Below, piece by piece: positions 8,455 through 18,087 of a stretch of DNA of 64,000 nt (its first letter is position 1; each line of letters begins with the position of its first letter). A program made the translations under genes and the position numbers. Below the pieces are notes generated by a model that made no database searches, had not been told where the DNA came from, and was given only the letters and a program-made list of their open reading frames with translations. This stretch comes from Bacteroidota bacterium (lineage in GTDB: Bacteria > Bacteroidota > Bacteroidia > JAHEXY01): assembly GCA_023251875.1 (NCBI GenBank), contig JAHEXY010000001.1, positions 248,001 through 312,000 on the forward strand, given 5' to 3'.

Positions 8455-10779
8455 ATGAATAAAAAATTACTCCTTTCAACTTTACTATTTTTATCTTTAG
8501 TAGTTCAATCTCAATGTCAAGTTGTATTTGCCTATACTGATTATGCTGCAAAAGACGATACATTTAGAATTAGCAAAGCAGATTCTCTTTGGTTTGTAAA
8601 TTTTGATACTACGGGAGTAGGCATCACTTGGGATTATTCAGCATTAATGCCCTATACTCAAAATGTAGAAAAAGTATTAGCACCCAATTCAACAGGCTAT
8701 GTGTTTACTCCTCCATCTTTTCAATCGGGCCTTGATAGAGCCGAACCCATTAGTGATACGCTATATATTGGCTCAATAGAATTAAGCAATACGTATAATT
8801 TTTTCGATTTAAGTTCTACACAATACAAGCAAATGGCAAAAGCTTCTAAAGTAGAAGGCGTAGATATGAAAACAAAATTTGATACTGCCGATGTGGTGTA
8901 TCGTTTTCCAATGCAATATGGTAATTCCAAAGATTCTTCTAATAGCAGTTACACAACAAGCATAAGTTCATTATTGTATTACCACCATTCACAAAAAAGA
9001 GTAAATGAAATTGAGGGTGAAGGAACGCTTGTTACACCTTATGGAAGTTTTTCGGCTCTTAAATTAAAATCTACATTGTATATAACCGATACCTTTAGTG
9101 TTGATTCTTTTGGAATTCCTAAATATTCGTATCAGGAAATAGAATACAAATGGTTCAGTCCTAATTTTGGATACCCTCTTTTATATGTAAAAAAAGAGAT
9201 TGTTAGTGGAATTACCATTTCTGTTACTGCTGAGTATCTTGATTCGGTTCGTTACTTTATTCCAACAGCAACATTTGCGTATTATCCCGAAAGTCCTGTG
9301 CAGGGAGATGCTATTACGTTTCAAAATCTTTCAACCAATGCAACATCATACCATTGGGATTTTGATGATGGCAATACCTCAACTGACGTTAATCCAAGCC
9401 ATACTTATGCAGATACAGGTACTTATATTGTTCAATTGATTTCTTCTAACCCAACTTCGGCAGATACATTTAATCTTCCCATTTTTGTTACAGATTCAAA
9501 TGCTATTATAGCCTATTTTACTTATACTCCGCAATATCCTTGTTATACAGAAGATACCATTACATTTGTAAATACATCTTATAATGCAACATCTTATTTA
9601 TGGGATTTTGGTGATGGGCATACAAGTACTGCAGAAGACACCGCTTATGCGTATGCAAATCCGGGAATTTATAATGTGAAATTGATTGCCTATAAAACCG
9701 GTTCATCAGATACCATGATTGCTACAATAAATTATGCACAAATTCCTCAAGCATCGTTTACTACCGATTCTGAAGCGATCTCTCCTGTAATTTTTACCAA
9801 TACGTCTTTAGGTATTGATACCAATACCACTTATTATTGGGACTTTGGATTTGGATCTACACCATCTTCATCAACCGAAAAAAATCCTATTGTATCCTAT
9901 AGTTTTATTGGAGACAAAACAGTTTACCTCATTACCTATAATTCGGCTGGTTGTTCATCAACTTATATGACGAGCATTCATGTTGCAGGAATTGACACCA
10001 GTTCCGTAGTTTCTTATTTTTCTTTTAGTCCCGAAAATCCTTGCTTTGGAGAAGATTCAATTTCGTTTATGAATGAATCGTTTAACGCTAATTCGTATTT
10101 ATGGAATTTTGGTGATGGAAAATACAGTGCACAAACCAATCCTGTTCATGCTTATGATTCAGCAGGAGTGTATACGGTTCATTTAATTGCCTATAATAAT
10201 TCTTCATCAGATACCTCAACTGTTCAAATTAATTATGTTGCAGTTCCTCAAGCTTCATTTACAATGTCAGATTCATTGATTAATATTTCAATTGTTTTTA
10301 CGAATACTTCTATAGGTACCGATACATTGTCTACTTATTATTGGGAATTTGGTGCAGATGCTAGCCCTGCTACTTCAACAGATATGAACCCTACAGTAAG
10401 CTATAGCTTACCTGGAGACAAAACAATTTCGCTTACTGCATTTAATTCTGTGGGATGCTATTCTACCAATACTATTGTAAAAAATGTTGCAGGAACTTTA
10501 ACAAATATTACTGCATCTTCTAATACAATAAATAAATTATCAATAAATAATTACAACAACACATTGCATATTTATTATTCGCTTTCAGAAAAAACTCAAA
10601 TGCAATGCAGTATTTATAATTTATTAGGCAAATGTGTTTACACACAAAATATGCATGAGCAATTAAAAGGAGAGCATACTATTTCGCTCCCATTTAATGC
10701 AAACGGAATGTATGTTGTGCAATTGAGCACAGGTAGTGGAGAGAAAATGAGTAAGAAGTTTGTGAGTGTGAATAGATAA
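8455..10779 (+). CDS. PKD-domain protein with T9SS type A sorting domain
   Basis: The start is placed at ATG 8455, which begins MNKKLLLSTLLFLSLVVQSQ, a clean signal peptide; the frame extends 15 codons further upstream only through a TTG. The 774-residue product has an N-terminal region of about 270 residues of no recognised family (DTTGVGITWDYS is characteristic of secreted Bacteroidota proteins), then five PKD domains from about residue 273 to 680 (cores YHWDFDDG, YLWDFGDG, YYWDFGFG, YLWNFGDG, YYWEFGAD). A C-terminal sorting domain from about 685 contains IYNLLGKCVYTQ and ends SKKFVSVNR. A likely T9SS cargo and surface protein, divergently transcribed from the larger PKD protein. Confidence 0.88.
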   Translation: MNKKLLLSTLLFLSLVVQSQCQVVFAYTDYAAKDDTFRISKADSLWFVNFDTTGVGITWDYSALMPYTQNVEKVLAPNSTGYVFTPPSFQSGLDRAEPISDTLYIGSIELSNTYNFFDLSSTQYKQMAKASKVEGVDMKTKFDTADVVYRFPMQYGNSKDSSNSSYTTSISSLLYYHHSQKRVNEIEGEGTLVTPYGSFSALKLKSTLYITDTFSVDSFGIPKYSYQEIEYKWFSPNFGYPLLYVKKEIVSGITISVTAEYLDSVRYFIPTATFAYYPESPVQGDAITFQNLSTNATSYHWDFDDGNTSTDVNPSHTYADTGTYIVQLISSNPTSADTFNLPIFVTDSNAIIAYFTYTPQYPCYTEDTITFVNTSYNATSYLWDFGDGHTSTAEDTAYAYANPGIYNVKLIAYKTGSSDTMIATINYAQIPQASFTTDSEAISPVIFTNTSLGIDTNTTYYWDFGFGSTPSSSTEKNPIVSYSFIGDKTVYLITYNSAGCSSTYMTSIHVAGIDTSSVVSYFSFSPENPCFGEDSISFMNESFNANSYLWNFGDGKYSAQTNPVHAYDSAGVYTVHLIAYNNSSSDTSTVQINYVAVPQASFTMSDSLINISIVFTNTSIGTDTLSTYYWEFGADASPATSTDMNPTVSYSLPGDKTISLTAFNSVGCYSTNTIVKNVAGTLTNITASSNTINKLSINNYNNTLHIYYSLSEKTQMQCSIYNLLGKCVYTQNMHEQLKGEHTISLPFNANGMYVVQLSTGSGEKMSKKFVSVNR

Positions 10780-10874
10780 GAAACTTAAAAACATGTGTTG
10801 GGAAACGCAGTTAACTTTGAACATTTTGCATGTAACAAACAGACAAATACAAACAATTTCAGATGCAAATTTTG

Positions 10875-10882
10875 TATCTTTG
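10875..10882 (+). promoter_or_regulatory. Bacteroidota -7 box TATCTTTG for the fic gene
   Basis: TATCTTTG matches the TAnnTTTG -7 element of the Bacteroidota housekeeping sigma factor. It ends only 4 nt before the ATG at 10887, so the transcript would be leaderless or nearly so. No TTTG element was seen at the usual distance upstream. Confidence 0.55.
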
Positions 10883-10886
10883 AAAC

Positions 10887-11669
10887 ATGACTTTGGCGTT
10901 CAAAATTTTAAACCAAGATTATTTTAACCACTATAAAACGCAACTGAAAGTTGATGTTGAATCTGCGTTTGCAACATTGAAGAACCAACAACAAAGTTTG
11001 GAAGATTTCAAATTCTATCTTGCTAATTCTGCAGTGCACTCCTCTAACATTGAAGGCAACACCGTAAGTTTTGACACTTATCTAAAGTCAAGCGAATTTA
11101 ACTTGCACCTCAAAACAAAAGAAATAAAAGAAATTGAAGACCTTATTGCCGCTTACCAATTTGCAAGAGAAAATTATTTAACACTTAACAACGCATTAAA
11201 AGCTCACGAAATTTTGACCCCATCCATTCTTATAAAAAAAGAACGAGGTAAAATTAGAAAAGTAAAAGTGGGTGTAAGAAGTGAAGGACGACTAATTTAT
11301 TTAGCAGTTGAACCGGAGTTTATAAAACAGGAATTGGAAAAACTTTTCGCAGATATTTCCATTTTGCTGCAATCTAAATTAACAACAGCAGAAATATTTT
11401 ACTATGCTGCTTACATTCATTTGGTTTTTGTAAACATTCACCCATTTGTTGACGGAAACGGTAGAGCAACACGACTGATTGAAAAATGGTTTTTAGCAAA
11501 GATGCTTGGCGACAATGCTTGGTGCATTACCTCAGAAAAAAATTATTGGAATAACAGACCAACTTACTATAAAAACTTGCAAATAGGTGTGAACTATTAC
11601 GAAGTGAAATACGAAAAGAGTATTCCGTTTTTACTCATGCTTCCTAACTCTTTAATTAACGTTGTATAA
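10887..11669 (+). CDS. Fic family protein (AMP-transferase), class II with N-terminal inhibitory motif
   Basis: 260 residues. The Fic catalytic loop HPFVDGNGRATR is intact at about residues 184-196, matching HPFxxGNGRxxR; the His is the catalytic base and the GNGR part binds ATP phosphates. The N-terminal helix carries SSNIEGN at about residues 52-58, the (S/T)xxxE(G/N) inhibitory motif that blocks ATP gamma-phosphate binding in class II Fic proteins, so the enzyme is predicted to be self-inhibited until released. Fic enzymes usually transfer AMP from ATP to a Ser, Thr or Tyr of a target protein. The target is unknown and no separate antitoxin gene is adjacent. It lacks the C-terminal winged helix often present in longer family members. 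Confidence 0.9.
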   Translation: MTLAFKILNQDYFNHYKTQLKVDVESAFATLKNQQQSLEDFKFYLANSAVHSSNIEGNTVSFDTYLKSSEFNLHLKTKEIKEIEDLIAAYQFARENYLTLNNALKAHEILTPSILIKKERGKIRKVKVGVRSEGRLIYLAVEPEFIKQELEKLFADISILLQSKLTTAEIFYYAAYIHLVFVNIHPFVDGNGRATRLIEKWFLAKMLGDNAWCITSEKNYWNNRPTYYKNLQIGVNYYEVKYEKSIPFLLMLPNSLINVV

Positions 11670-12044
11670 TGATTCTAATAAAAAGAGAGGCCTCTTCCCC
11701 TTATTTTTAAAAATTAGTTAATATATTCTATTGATTTCTTCTGCCAAATTAATATCTCGCCACGCTGTGGCTTTATTCGAATTCTTGTCATTTTATTCTA
11801 CAAATATTTTGCTCCTCTGGAGCAATTTTAGCTCCGTTAGGAGCGAAATCTTGAAATTTTAAAGGCCCAACAAAATAATAAACATAAAAGTTTAGGGATA
11901 ATTAAAAATTATCTAATGTTTCAAGCGGCATTACAAATAACCGCTTAGCAGCAGTTACTTTAATTTTTGCTAATTTTGTTGCATATTCGGCCGAGCGAGG
12001 AACCCCCGTTTACCTATTCAATTACATTCCAAGTCTGCAGTCAA
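11670..12044. other. Intergenic region rich in small hairpins
   Basis: 375 bp with no credible gene. It contains the three mini-hairpins annotated at 11759-11844, an AAGCGG/CCGCTT hairpin at 11933-11946, and the imperfect palindrome TAACCGCTTAGCAGCAGTTA beginning at 11939. These look like remnants of small mobile or structured elements. I saw no integrase or complete attachment site. Confidence 0.45.
11759..11844. repeat. Triple mini-hairpin element A
   Basis: Three 5-bp stems with 3-4 nt loops: GCCAC-GCT-GTGGC (11759-11771), GCTCC-TCT-GGAGC (11811-11823) and GCTCC-GTTA-GGAGC (11831-11844). TTCTACAA lies between the first and second. The element at 48402-48506 has the same design, with the same TTCTACAA motif and different stem sequences. 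Confidence 0.6.
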
Positions 12045-12569
12045 CTAATTTAGATAAATAAACCAACAGATTGCATAAGTAATCAAAAGTCCGATTGCAG
12101 AAAACAAAAGAATGAATTGCCAAGTTTCGAATCCATAATACTCAGTCGGTCCATAGTATCGCAACTCTGCTGCTTCGAGTTCAAATTTTCTTGCTTTTTG
12201 TTCTCGTTGAACATAATCCACTCTTACAGCTTTAAGATTGTCGTTTTTGATAGATGAGTAGTCATAATTTTCAAATTGACTATAGTGATCCCTAGCTCTC
12301 TCTACCTGTTGCTCACGCAAAGAACTGTAACCTAATATAAGAAAAAGAAACGCAAAAAAAAGGAGATAGACTGGGATATAATATTTAGAATACTGTTTTG
12401 CAAATTGGAAGAAAACAACTACAAACGAAAACAAAAGAAAAAGGGTAAGTAGTAAAGTTGTCTCATCATTCCCAATGGCAAATTCGAGATGGTCTGTAAT
12501 TGTAAATGTTCCAAGAACAAGTAAAATCATGACAGGCAACCATCCATTGTAACAAATCTGTTTTAGCAT
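12045..12569 (-). CDS. Small membrane protein of unknown function
   Basis: 174 residues with about four transmembrane helices: residues 10-28, 40-58, 66-82 and 151-172. Between the third and fourth helices lies a charged loop of about 65 residues (REQQVERARDHYSQFENYDY onward) rich in Arg, Glu and Tyr, which probably forms a helical cytoplasmic or periplasmic segment. No conserved family recognised. It sits alone between the fic region and prfC. The coding call rests on length, on consistent hydrophobic architecture and on the absence of a competing frame. Confidence 0.6.
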   Translation of the reverse strand: MLKQICYNGWLPVMILLVLGTFTITDHLEFAIGNDETTLLLTLFLLFSFVVVFFQFAKQYSKYYIPVYLLFFAFLFLILGYSSLREQQVERARDHYSQFENYDYSSIKNDNLKAVRVDYVQREQKARKFELEAAELRYYGPTEYYGFETWQFILLFSAIGLLITYAICWFIYLN

Positions 12570-12646
12570 TGTTTGTTAATTTTGTTTTTTGTCCAGTCAA
12601 AATAAATTGTCACTAAAGTAATAATTGTAAAATTATTTATCCACTT

Positions 12647-14245
12647 CTACACCTCCACTGCTGTCTTAAACTCAGAAGTAGTATGAAAAACAATTTCAGG
12701 ATAATCTTGAATGGCGAGTTTTAACAACCAGGCTGATTCTGCTAAGAAAACATAATTATTGTCTTTATCTGTTACTATGTAAGGAGATTTTTTGTCGAGA
12801 AACATTTCTAGTTGTGCTTTATTATCTGATGTAATCCACAAGGCTTTGTGGTAATTTAAAGGTTGAAAAAAGCAAGAAGCTCCATATTCATGTTCTAAGC
12901 GGTATTGAATTACTTCAAACTGTAGTTCACCAACGGTACCCACAATTTTTCTGTTTCCGGGATCTTTAACAAATAATTGAGCAACTCCTTCATCTGTTAA
13001 TTGGCGGATACCTTTTTCTAATTGTTTCGATTTCATGGGATCTTTATTCACCAATTCTTTGAAAATTTCCGGTGAAAAGCTTGGAATACCTTTAAACATT
13101 ATATTTTCACCTTCGGTAAGGGTATCTCCAATTTTAAAATTGCCTGAATCGTATAAACCAACTACATCGCCAGGAAATGCTTCTTCAACCACGCTTTTAT
13201 CTTGCGCCATAAAACTGGTAGGATTGCTAAAGCGTATGTTTTTATTTAATCGAACATGATGGAAAAATTTATTGCGCTCAAATTTGCCTGAACATATTCT
13301 TAAAAAAGCAATTCTATCGCGGTGGCGAGGGTCAATATTGGCATGTATTTTAAAAATAAAACCAGAAAATTTTTCTTCTAAGGGTTCAACCATTCTATGA
13401 TCAGTGGTTCTACTTTTAGGAAAAGGAGAAATAGTAATAAATGTATCGAGCAATTCTTGCACACCAAAATTATTAAAAGCACTACCAAAAAATACGGGAG
13501 CTACTTCACCACTTAAATACGTTTCGGTATCAAAAGTATCGTAAACGCCATCTAGCAATTCAACATTTTCTCTTAATGTTGCAGCGGCTTCTTCTCCAAT
13601 TTGAGTTTCAAGTTCAGCATTATTTAAATCATCGATGGTGATGATGTCTTTGGCTAATTTGGTTTTGCTTGCTTCAAATAAATTCAACGATTTTTTATGC
13701 AAATTATAAACACCTTGAAATGTTCTTCCAATACCAATAGGCCAGGAGAGAGGTCTTACTCTTATATTTAATTTTTCTTCAATTTCATCCATCAAATCAA
13801 AGGGGTCACGGCCTTCACGATCCATTTTATTGATAAAAACAATAACAGGGGTATTGCGCATCCGGCAAACTGCCATTAATTTTTCTGTTTGCGCTTCAAC
13901 ACCGTTTACGCAGTCAATTACCAAAACAACACTATCAACTGCAGTTAATGTTCTATAAGTATCTTCAGCAAAATCTTTGTGGCCGGGAGTGTCTAATAAA
14001 TTTATTTTTATGCCTGAATAATTAAAAGCCATCACAGAAGTAGCAACAGAAATACCTCTTTGCTTTTCAATTTCCATAAAATCGGAAGTAGCCGTTTTGG
14101 TAATCTTGTTTGATTTTACAGCCCCTGCCGTTTGAATGGCGCCACCAAATAACAGCAATTTTTCAGTTAATGTAGTTTTACCGGCATCGGGGTGACTGAT
14201 AATAGCAAAGGTTCTGCGTTTGTTTATTTCTTCAGTAAGGTTCAT
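12647..14245 (-). CDS. prfC: Peptide chain release factor 3
   Basis: 532 residues, full length for RF3, a translational GTPase that ejects RF1/RF2 from the ribosome after peptide release. The GTP-binding motifs are all visible: G1 SHPDAGKTT near residue 17, switch region RGISV near 64, G3 DTPGH near 86 and G4 NKMD near 140. The sequence [11 protein letters not shown] after G1 and the C-terminal [15 protein letters not shown]-type block (here [20 protein letters not shown]) distinguish RF3 from EF-G. Transcribed alone; a TATCTTTG box lies 5 nt before the ATG. Confidence 0.97.
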   Translation of the reverse strand: MNLTEEINKRRTFAIISHPDAGKTTLTEKLLLFGGAIQTAGAVKSNKITKTATSDFMEIEKQRGISVATSVMAFNYSGIKINLLDTPGHKDFAEDTYRTLTAVDSVVLVIDCVNGVEAQTEKLMAVCRMRNTPVIVFINKMDREGRDPFDLMDEIEEKLNIRVRPLSWPIGIGRTFQGVYNLHKKSLNLFEASKTKLAKDIITIDDLNNAELETQIGEEAAATLRENVELLDGVYDTFDTETYLSGEVAPVFFGSAFNNFGVQELLDTFITISPFPKSRTTDHRMVEPLEEKFSGFIFKIHANIDPRHRDRIAFLRICSGKFERNKFFHHVRLNKNIRFSNPTSFMAQDKSVVEEAFPGDVVGLYDSGNFKIGDTLTEGENIMFKGIPSFSPEIFKELVNKDPMKSKQLEKGIRQLTDEGVAQLFVKDPGNRKIVGTVGELQFEVIQYRLEHEYGASCFFQPLNYHKALWITSDNKAQLEMFLDKKSPYIVTDKDNNYVFLAESAWLLKLAIQDYPEIVFHTTSEFKTAVEV

Positions 14246-14250
14246 AGCCG

Positions 14251-14258
14251 CAAAGATA
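14251..14258 (-). promoter_or_regulatory. prfC: Bacteroidota -7 box TATCTTTG for prfC
   Basis: TATCTTTG on the minus strand ends 5 nt before the prfC ATG at 14245, which predicts a leaderless or near-leaderless mRNA. No convincing TTTG element upstream. Confidence 0.5.
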
Positions 14259-14291
14259 CAATTTATATTGCTTTTTTTAGCCTGATAGGGC

Positions 14292-16988
14292 TTATTTCAG
14301 CAAGCCATTCAACTTCTTTTTTGCCTCTTCTTTTGCTTTGTCTTCAGCTTCTTTCTTTTTCTTCTCGGCCTCTTTTTTCAATTTAGCTTCCGCTTCTTTT
14401 TTCTTTTTTTCAGCCTCAGCTTTGGCTTTGTCTGCTGCTTGTTTGGCTTTTTCTTCAGCCTGCTTTTTTAATTGCTCCGCTTCTTCTTTGGCTTTTGCTT
14501 CTAGTTCAGCTTTTTTCTTTTCCAGTTCTGCTTTTGCCTTTTCTTTTAAATCATCCACCACATTGGCCGGACTATCTTTTAATGCCATTTTAACGGTTGG
14601 TGAAGTAATGGTTCCCCCCAATACTAAATTGATTTTTATTTTTTCAGGAATAGATAAATTGGCTCCTTTTACTTGAGATAATAATCCACTAATGGCAGTA
14701 TTGGCCGCACCTCCAAATTCAGAGGAAGGTATTTCCAATTTCCACAAATAATCTATGGTTTGATCAAAGCCTGTGCTGCCCGAAATATTTGCAGTACTGT
14801 TTTTAATTTTTATATCAAATGGTTCAACATTTATTCTTCCATCTTTAAATGAAAAAGAAAGATTTACATTGTTTAATTCAAGTTTTTTGAATTGCTCCAT
14901 TTTAACCACATCAGCAATTTTACTAAGCGGTGCAAAATTTTGAATGACTACTGCAGCTGTACTGAGTTTTCCTTTTCCATTTAAAGTATTTAAAACAGGT
15001 TCCATTTTTGAATCGAGAACTGTAGTAAATGTTAACTCTGTCGAAAATTTACCTGAACATTGTTTGGCAATGGGAGCTAATTTTTGAACTGTATTAAAAG
15101 TAGTAGCCGTTTTTTGGATATCCCAATTACTAATACTTAATCCAAAATTTACCAATGGTTTTTTAATGTCTTTTGTTTCGTAACTTCCATTGAGAACCAT
15201 AGAGCCATCCATCAAATTCATTTTTAAATTTTCGAGAGAAGCTTTTTTATCGGCAATTTTTACTTGGCCTGCCACATTCGTCATTACAATATTTTCATAC
15301 AATAATTTATCAATAGTTGTATTTAATGTAAAGTTGATATTACCTGGGATTTCTAATACAGAACTTGTATCTGAAGCACTTGTTGGAGCTGAAGAAGCAG
15401 TAGTACTTGTTTCATCAGCTCCCATAAACTCATTTAAATCCATGGTTTTTGAATTCATGGTAAAATTACCGGTAAGCATTTCATCTTTTAAAGCATATTG
15501 CAATACATTATCCAGTTTGCCGGTTGCATGAATATCCGTTTTGCCCACCTTGCCTTCAAAACCTGTAAGGTTTACAAATGCAGGCGAAAAATCCATACTC
15601 ATTTTGGTAATAGTCATATCATAAGGTGTGTCTTTGCTTTTATAAAGCATGTCTGTTATGATGAGTTGTCCAGTAAAATTAAATTGGTCGTATTGCTTTT
15701 TATCAATTGACGACATTCTTCCATTTAACTTGGTATCTGCTTCAATGGTTCCATTTAAACTTTCATCTTTATCTAAAGGAATAACATCTTTAATACTGCT
15801 CAATACAATTTTTCCTTTTATCTCTCCATTTATATTGGCATCGGATTCAGGTGTAGTAATATGCATTTTCATGTCAACCGGATTATCGGCCATTTCGAAA
15901 TGTGCTTTGTTAAGATCAATTATAGTATGATCAGGTACACCATCTTTATTATCAATTTTTAAATCGATATTAATATTTTTAACTGATTTTGGAAGATCGG
16001 GATATTGAAACATAGCATTTTCGATCATGAGTTTTAAACCAAAACCAGGCATCGTTTTATCATTGTATTTGCCTTTTGCATATCCATCAAGGGCCAGTTT
16101 TCCGGATGTTTTTACCGATTCAAAATCTTTGGAATAAACGGCAGGCACCAATGATAAAATATTTTTGAACTCAGTTTTTTTAGCAGCATAAGTAATGTCC
16201 ATATCTATATCATCACCCGGCATAGCCATCCATCCATTAAAGCCAATAAAAAGTTGGTTGAGTTGCAATTCATTTTCTTTAAAAGTGTATTTAGAATTTT
16301 TCATATCCACATCTAAATCTGCTTTTAAATTTGTTTTTACTTTATTTAACATTTTTACGCCACCATCCATATAGGTAAGTTGCTCAATACTGGTATTGGT
16401 TTCTAATACAAAAAGATCTTGTGTAAAATCACCGGATCCTTTATGTGTAAATCCAGTAAGTTCAGCATACATTTTCCCTTGTCTATCATCATAAACAATG
16501 TGGGCGTTTTTTATTTCATATTTTTTTAAAGAAGCTTTAAAGGATGTAGCTTGGGAAGAGTTATTATCTGCTTTTGATGCATCACTTGGTTTGGTAATAT
16601 CCCAATTGGCTTTGCCGTTTTCAAGAACAATGGCTTTTATATTGGGTTCATTAAGTGAAAATGATTTTATCATTATTTGTTTGCCATCCAATACACTCAT
16701 TAAATCAATGGTAAAAGAAAATGTTTTGATTGATGCCAGTGTATCTTTTTCAAATTCCTCTATTCCAACAACGCTAATACTATTTACTTCCAAACTAAAA
16801 TTGGGGAAGCTTTTAATTAATGAAAGACTAAATTCTCCAAAATCAACTTTGGCATTTATGTTTTTATTCACTTCTTCTTTTACTTTTGCAACTATTTTAT
16901 CTTTGAAAACAATTGGTAAAACAATTATTGCAGCTAATAATAAAATAAAGAGAACAGCAATAGAAATAAGAATTTTCTTTTTCATCAT
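14292..16988 (-). CDS. AsmA-like envelope protein with long charged coiled-coil tail
   Basis: 898 residues. One N-terminal transmembrane helix (about residues 5-27) is followed by a long periplasmic beta-rich body typical of the AsmA family: [19 protein letters not shown] at the start, repeated LxGxFxMNSKxMDLNEF-type strands, and a C-terminal [24 protein letters not shown] block diagnostic of the AsmA C-terminal domain. AsmA-like proteins are thought to act at the inner membrane in envelope lipid transport or outer-membrane homeostasis. From about residue 805 to the end runs an extreme Lys/Glu/Ala heptad tail ([20 protein letters not shown]), almost certainly a long coiled coil and unusual for the family. 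Start MMKKKILIS is the natural one. Confidence 0.88.
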   Translation of the reverse strand: MMKKKILISIAVLFILLLAAIIVLPIVFKDKIVAKVKEEVNKNINAKVDFGEFSLSLIKSFPNFSLEVNSISVVGIEEFEKDTLASIKTFSFTIDLMSVLDGKQIMIKSFSLNEPNIKAIVLENGKANWDITKPSDASKADNNSSQATSFKASLKKYEIKNAHIVYDDRQGKMYAELTGFTHKGSGDFTQDLFVLETNTSIEQLTYMDGGVKMLNKVKTNLKADLDVDMKNSKYTFKENELQLNQLFIGFNGWMAMPGDDIDMDITYAAKKTEFKNILSLVPAVYSKDFESVKTSGKLALDGYAKGKYNDKTMPGFGLKLMIENAMFQYPDLPKSVKNINIDLKIDNKDGVPDHTIIDLNKAHFEMADNPVDMKMHITTPESDANINGEIKGKIVLSSIKDVIPLDKDESLNGTIEADTKLNGRMSSIDKKQYDQFNFTGQLIITDMLYKSKDTPYDMTITKMSMDFSPAFVNLTGFEGKVGKTDIHATGKLDNVLQYALKDEMLTGNFTMNSKTMDLNEFMGADETSTTASSAPTSASDTSSVLEIPGNINFTLNTTIDKLLYENIVMTNVAGQVKIADKKASLENLKMNLMDGSMVLNGSYETKDIKKPLVNFGLSISNWDIQKTATTFNTVQKLAPIAKQCSGKFSTELTFTTVLDSKMEPVLNTLNGKGKLSTAAVVIQNFAPLSKIADVVKMEQFKKLELNNVNLSFSFKDGRINVEPFDIKIKNSTANISGSTGFDQTIDYLWKLEIPSSEFGGAANTAISGLLSQVKGANLSIPEKIKINLVLGGTITSPTVKMALKDSPANVVDDLKEKAKAELEKKKAELEAKAKEEAEQLKKQAEEKAKQAADKAKAEAEKKKKEAEAKLKKEAEKKKKEAEDKAKEEAKKKLNGLLK

Positions 16989-17025
16989 AGATAAAATTTA
17001 TGAGTGTTTTAATTTAAAATTATTT

Positions 17026-17070
17026 CCAAACACACCCTCTCCATTTGAAGAGGGATGGGGTGAGGTCTTA
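17026..17070 (+). repeat. REP-like palindromic repeat, copy 3
   Basis: Starts CCAAACACACCCTCTCC, stem CCCTCTTC/GAAGAGGG-like with an ATTT loop, tail ATGGGGTGAGGTCTTA. It lies between the AsmA-like gene and lolA. Confidence 0.7.
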
Positions 17071-17096
17071 AAAATATATCGATCAAAATAATTTTT

Positions 17097-17189
17097 ATGA
17101 ACAACAACAATCTTGCCAAAGATATTCAATTATTACTTGATGAGCTATATACAATGAGTGACAATGCACTTAACTTATATAAACTCTAA
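17097..17189 (+). CDS. Possible 30-residue small ORF
   Basis: ATG at 17097 opens MNNNNLAKDIQLLLDELY and continues to a TAA at 17187-17189. It is helix-prone and not hydrophobic, lies immediately after the REP-like repeat, and is antisense to the flanking genes. It could be a genuine short peptide, a remnant, or chance; nothing but its amphipathic look supports it. Confidence 0.2.
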   Translation: MNNNNLAKDIQLLLDELYTMSDNALNLYKL

Positions 17190-17244
17190 TATAAATAGAG
17201 AAATTTTATTTAAAATGGAGCTTATTAGGCTGACAGAATGGAAA

Positions 17245-17892
17245 TTATTCTCTCATATCAACAACCTCAACTCCCGGAAAGTTTGCTTTGGTGAAAGTAA
17301 AAACAGCATTATCTAATTTAATATTGGGAGAAAGTTCTGTAATGGTATAGGTATAAGTATTTCCTTTTTTGTCATTTACTTCGGCTTTGGTTACTGTAAG
17401 TGTAGTTTTGTCAATAAATAAACGAACTCTAAAAAAATTTCTACTGGTTTCGGGAAATAAATCAATAACATGTTGGGGTTTGTTATTGATATTCTGGGCT
17501 TCTTGGTACTTGTATTTATAGCCCTTTTGGTAAAGGGTAAAAATATTAACGGGGCTAATTACATCATCGTTGTATTCAGCTTTTGTTATTTGCACTTCAT
17601 TGGCATCTTTCATGTATGTCCAAATGGTGGTGCTATCGCTAATAATTTCTTGCCCTGCTATTAACACATGGTATTTTGCTCCTTTAAGGATAGCGCTTCC
17701 ATTTTGTTTTTCGTGTACGTTTTTGTCTTTGTTATCAACAGTATAGGTAAATGAAATTTTTATTGATGCGTATGATTTTGCTTTTTTACTCATTTGATCA
17801 AGTACTTCTTTTGCTTTAACATCGTTTTGAGCGAAAGACAAAGAAAATTTTATTGTGAGAATGGATACAATAATTATAGCTATTTTTTTCAT
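17245..17892 (-). CDS. lolA: LolA-family outer-membrane lipoprotein carrier
   Basis: 215 residues with a signal peptide ending SLSFAQ. The mature part starts with the LolA-type helix (AKEVLDQMSKKAKSYASIKISFTYTV), followed by alternating beta strands and the pattern FRVRLFIDKTTLTVTKAEVNDKKGN, typical of the Bacteroidota LolA group. The protein binds acyl chains of lipoproteins in a half-barrel and ferries them across the periplasm. Its neighbour ftsK, 195 bp upstream on the same strand, is a gene order seen repeatedly in Bacteroidota. A period-8 inverted repeat element fills the gap between the two. Confidence 0.85.
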   Translation of the reverse strand: MKKIAIIIVSILTIKFSLSFAQNDVKAKEVLDQMSKKAKSYASIKISFTYTVDNKDKNVHEKQNGSAILKGAKYHVLIAGQEIISDSTTIWTYMKDANEVQITKAEYNDDVISPVNIFTLYQKGYKYKYQEAQNINNKPQHVIDLFPETSRNFFRVRLFIDKTTLTVTKAEVNDKKGNTYTYTITELSPNIKLDNAVFTFTKANFPGVEVVDMRE

Positions 17893-17913
17893 AACAAAAT
17901 TTTAAAATTATTA

Positions 17914-18076
17914 AACCACATAGATACATAGAAAATTAGAAGCTTCGCTTTGCATAGGTGTTTTCTATTTAATATTTGATACAAATAGGATTGCTTTTTC
18001 CACTATCACATAGCTAAACGCTCTGTTAAAAATCATAATTTCTATGTATTCTTAATTTCTATGTTTCTATGCGGTT
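17914..18076 (-). repeat. Period-8 convergent-arm repeat element between ftsK and lolA
   Basis: Left arm AACCACATAGATACATAGAA begins at 17914; the right arm (18037-18076) is its complement, ending TTTCTATGTTTCTATGCGG. The arms pair over about 23 bp with three mismatches and are built of 8-nt units (CACATAGA, TACATAGA and variants). About 95 nt separate them. Same design as the element inside batC at 55934-56006 and the half-element at 47263-47288, sharing an ACCRCAKAG core. Confidence 0.75.
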
Positions 18077-18087
18077 AAATATTTAGT

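Noticed and set aside
11670-12044. Integron-type attachment site near the fic gene
   Set aside because: Some palindromes (TAACCGC...GCAGTTA) look suggestive, but no attC core with matching R boxes and no integrase was found.
14338-14676. 112-codon plus-strand frame opposite the AsmA tail
   Set aside because: It is the antisense shadow of the Lys/Glu-rich coiled coil, giving Ser/Phe-rich low-complexity protein.
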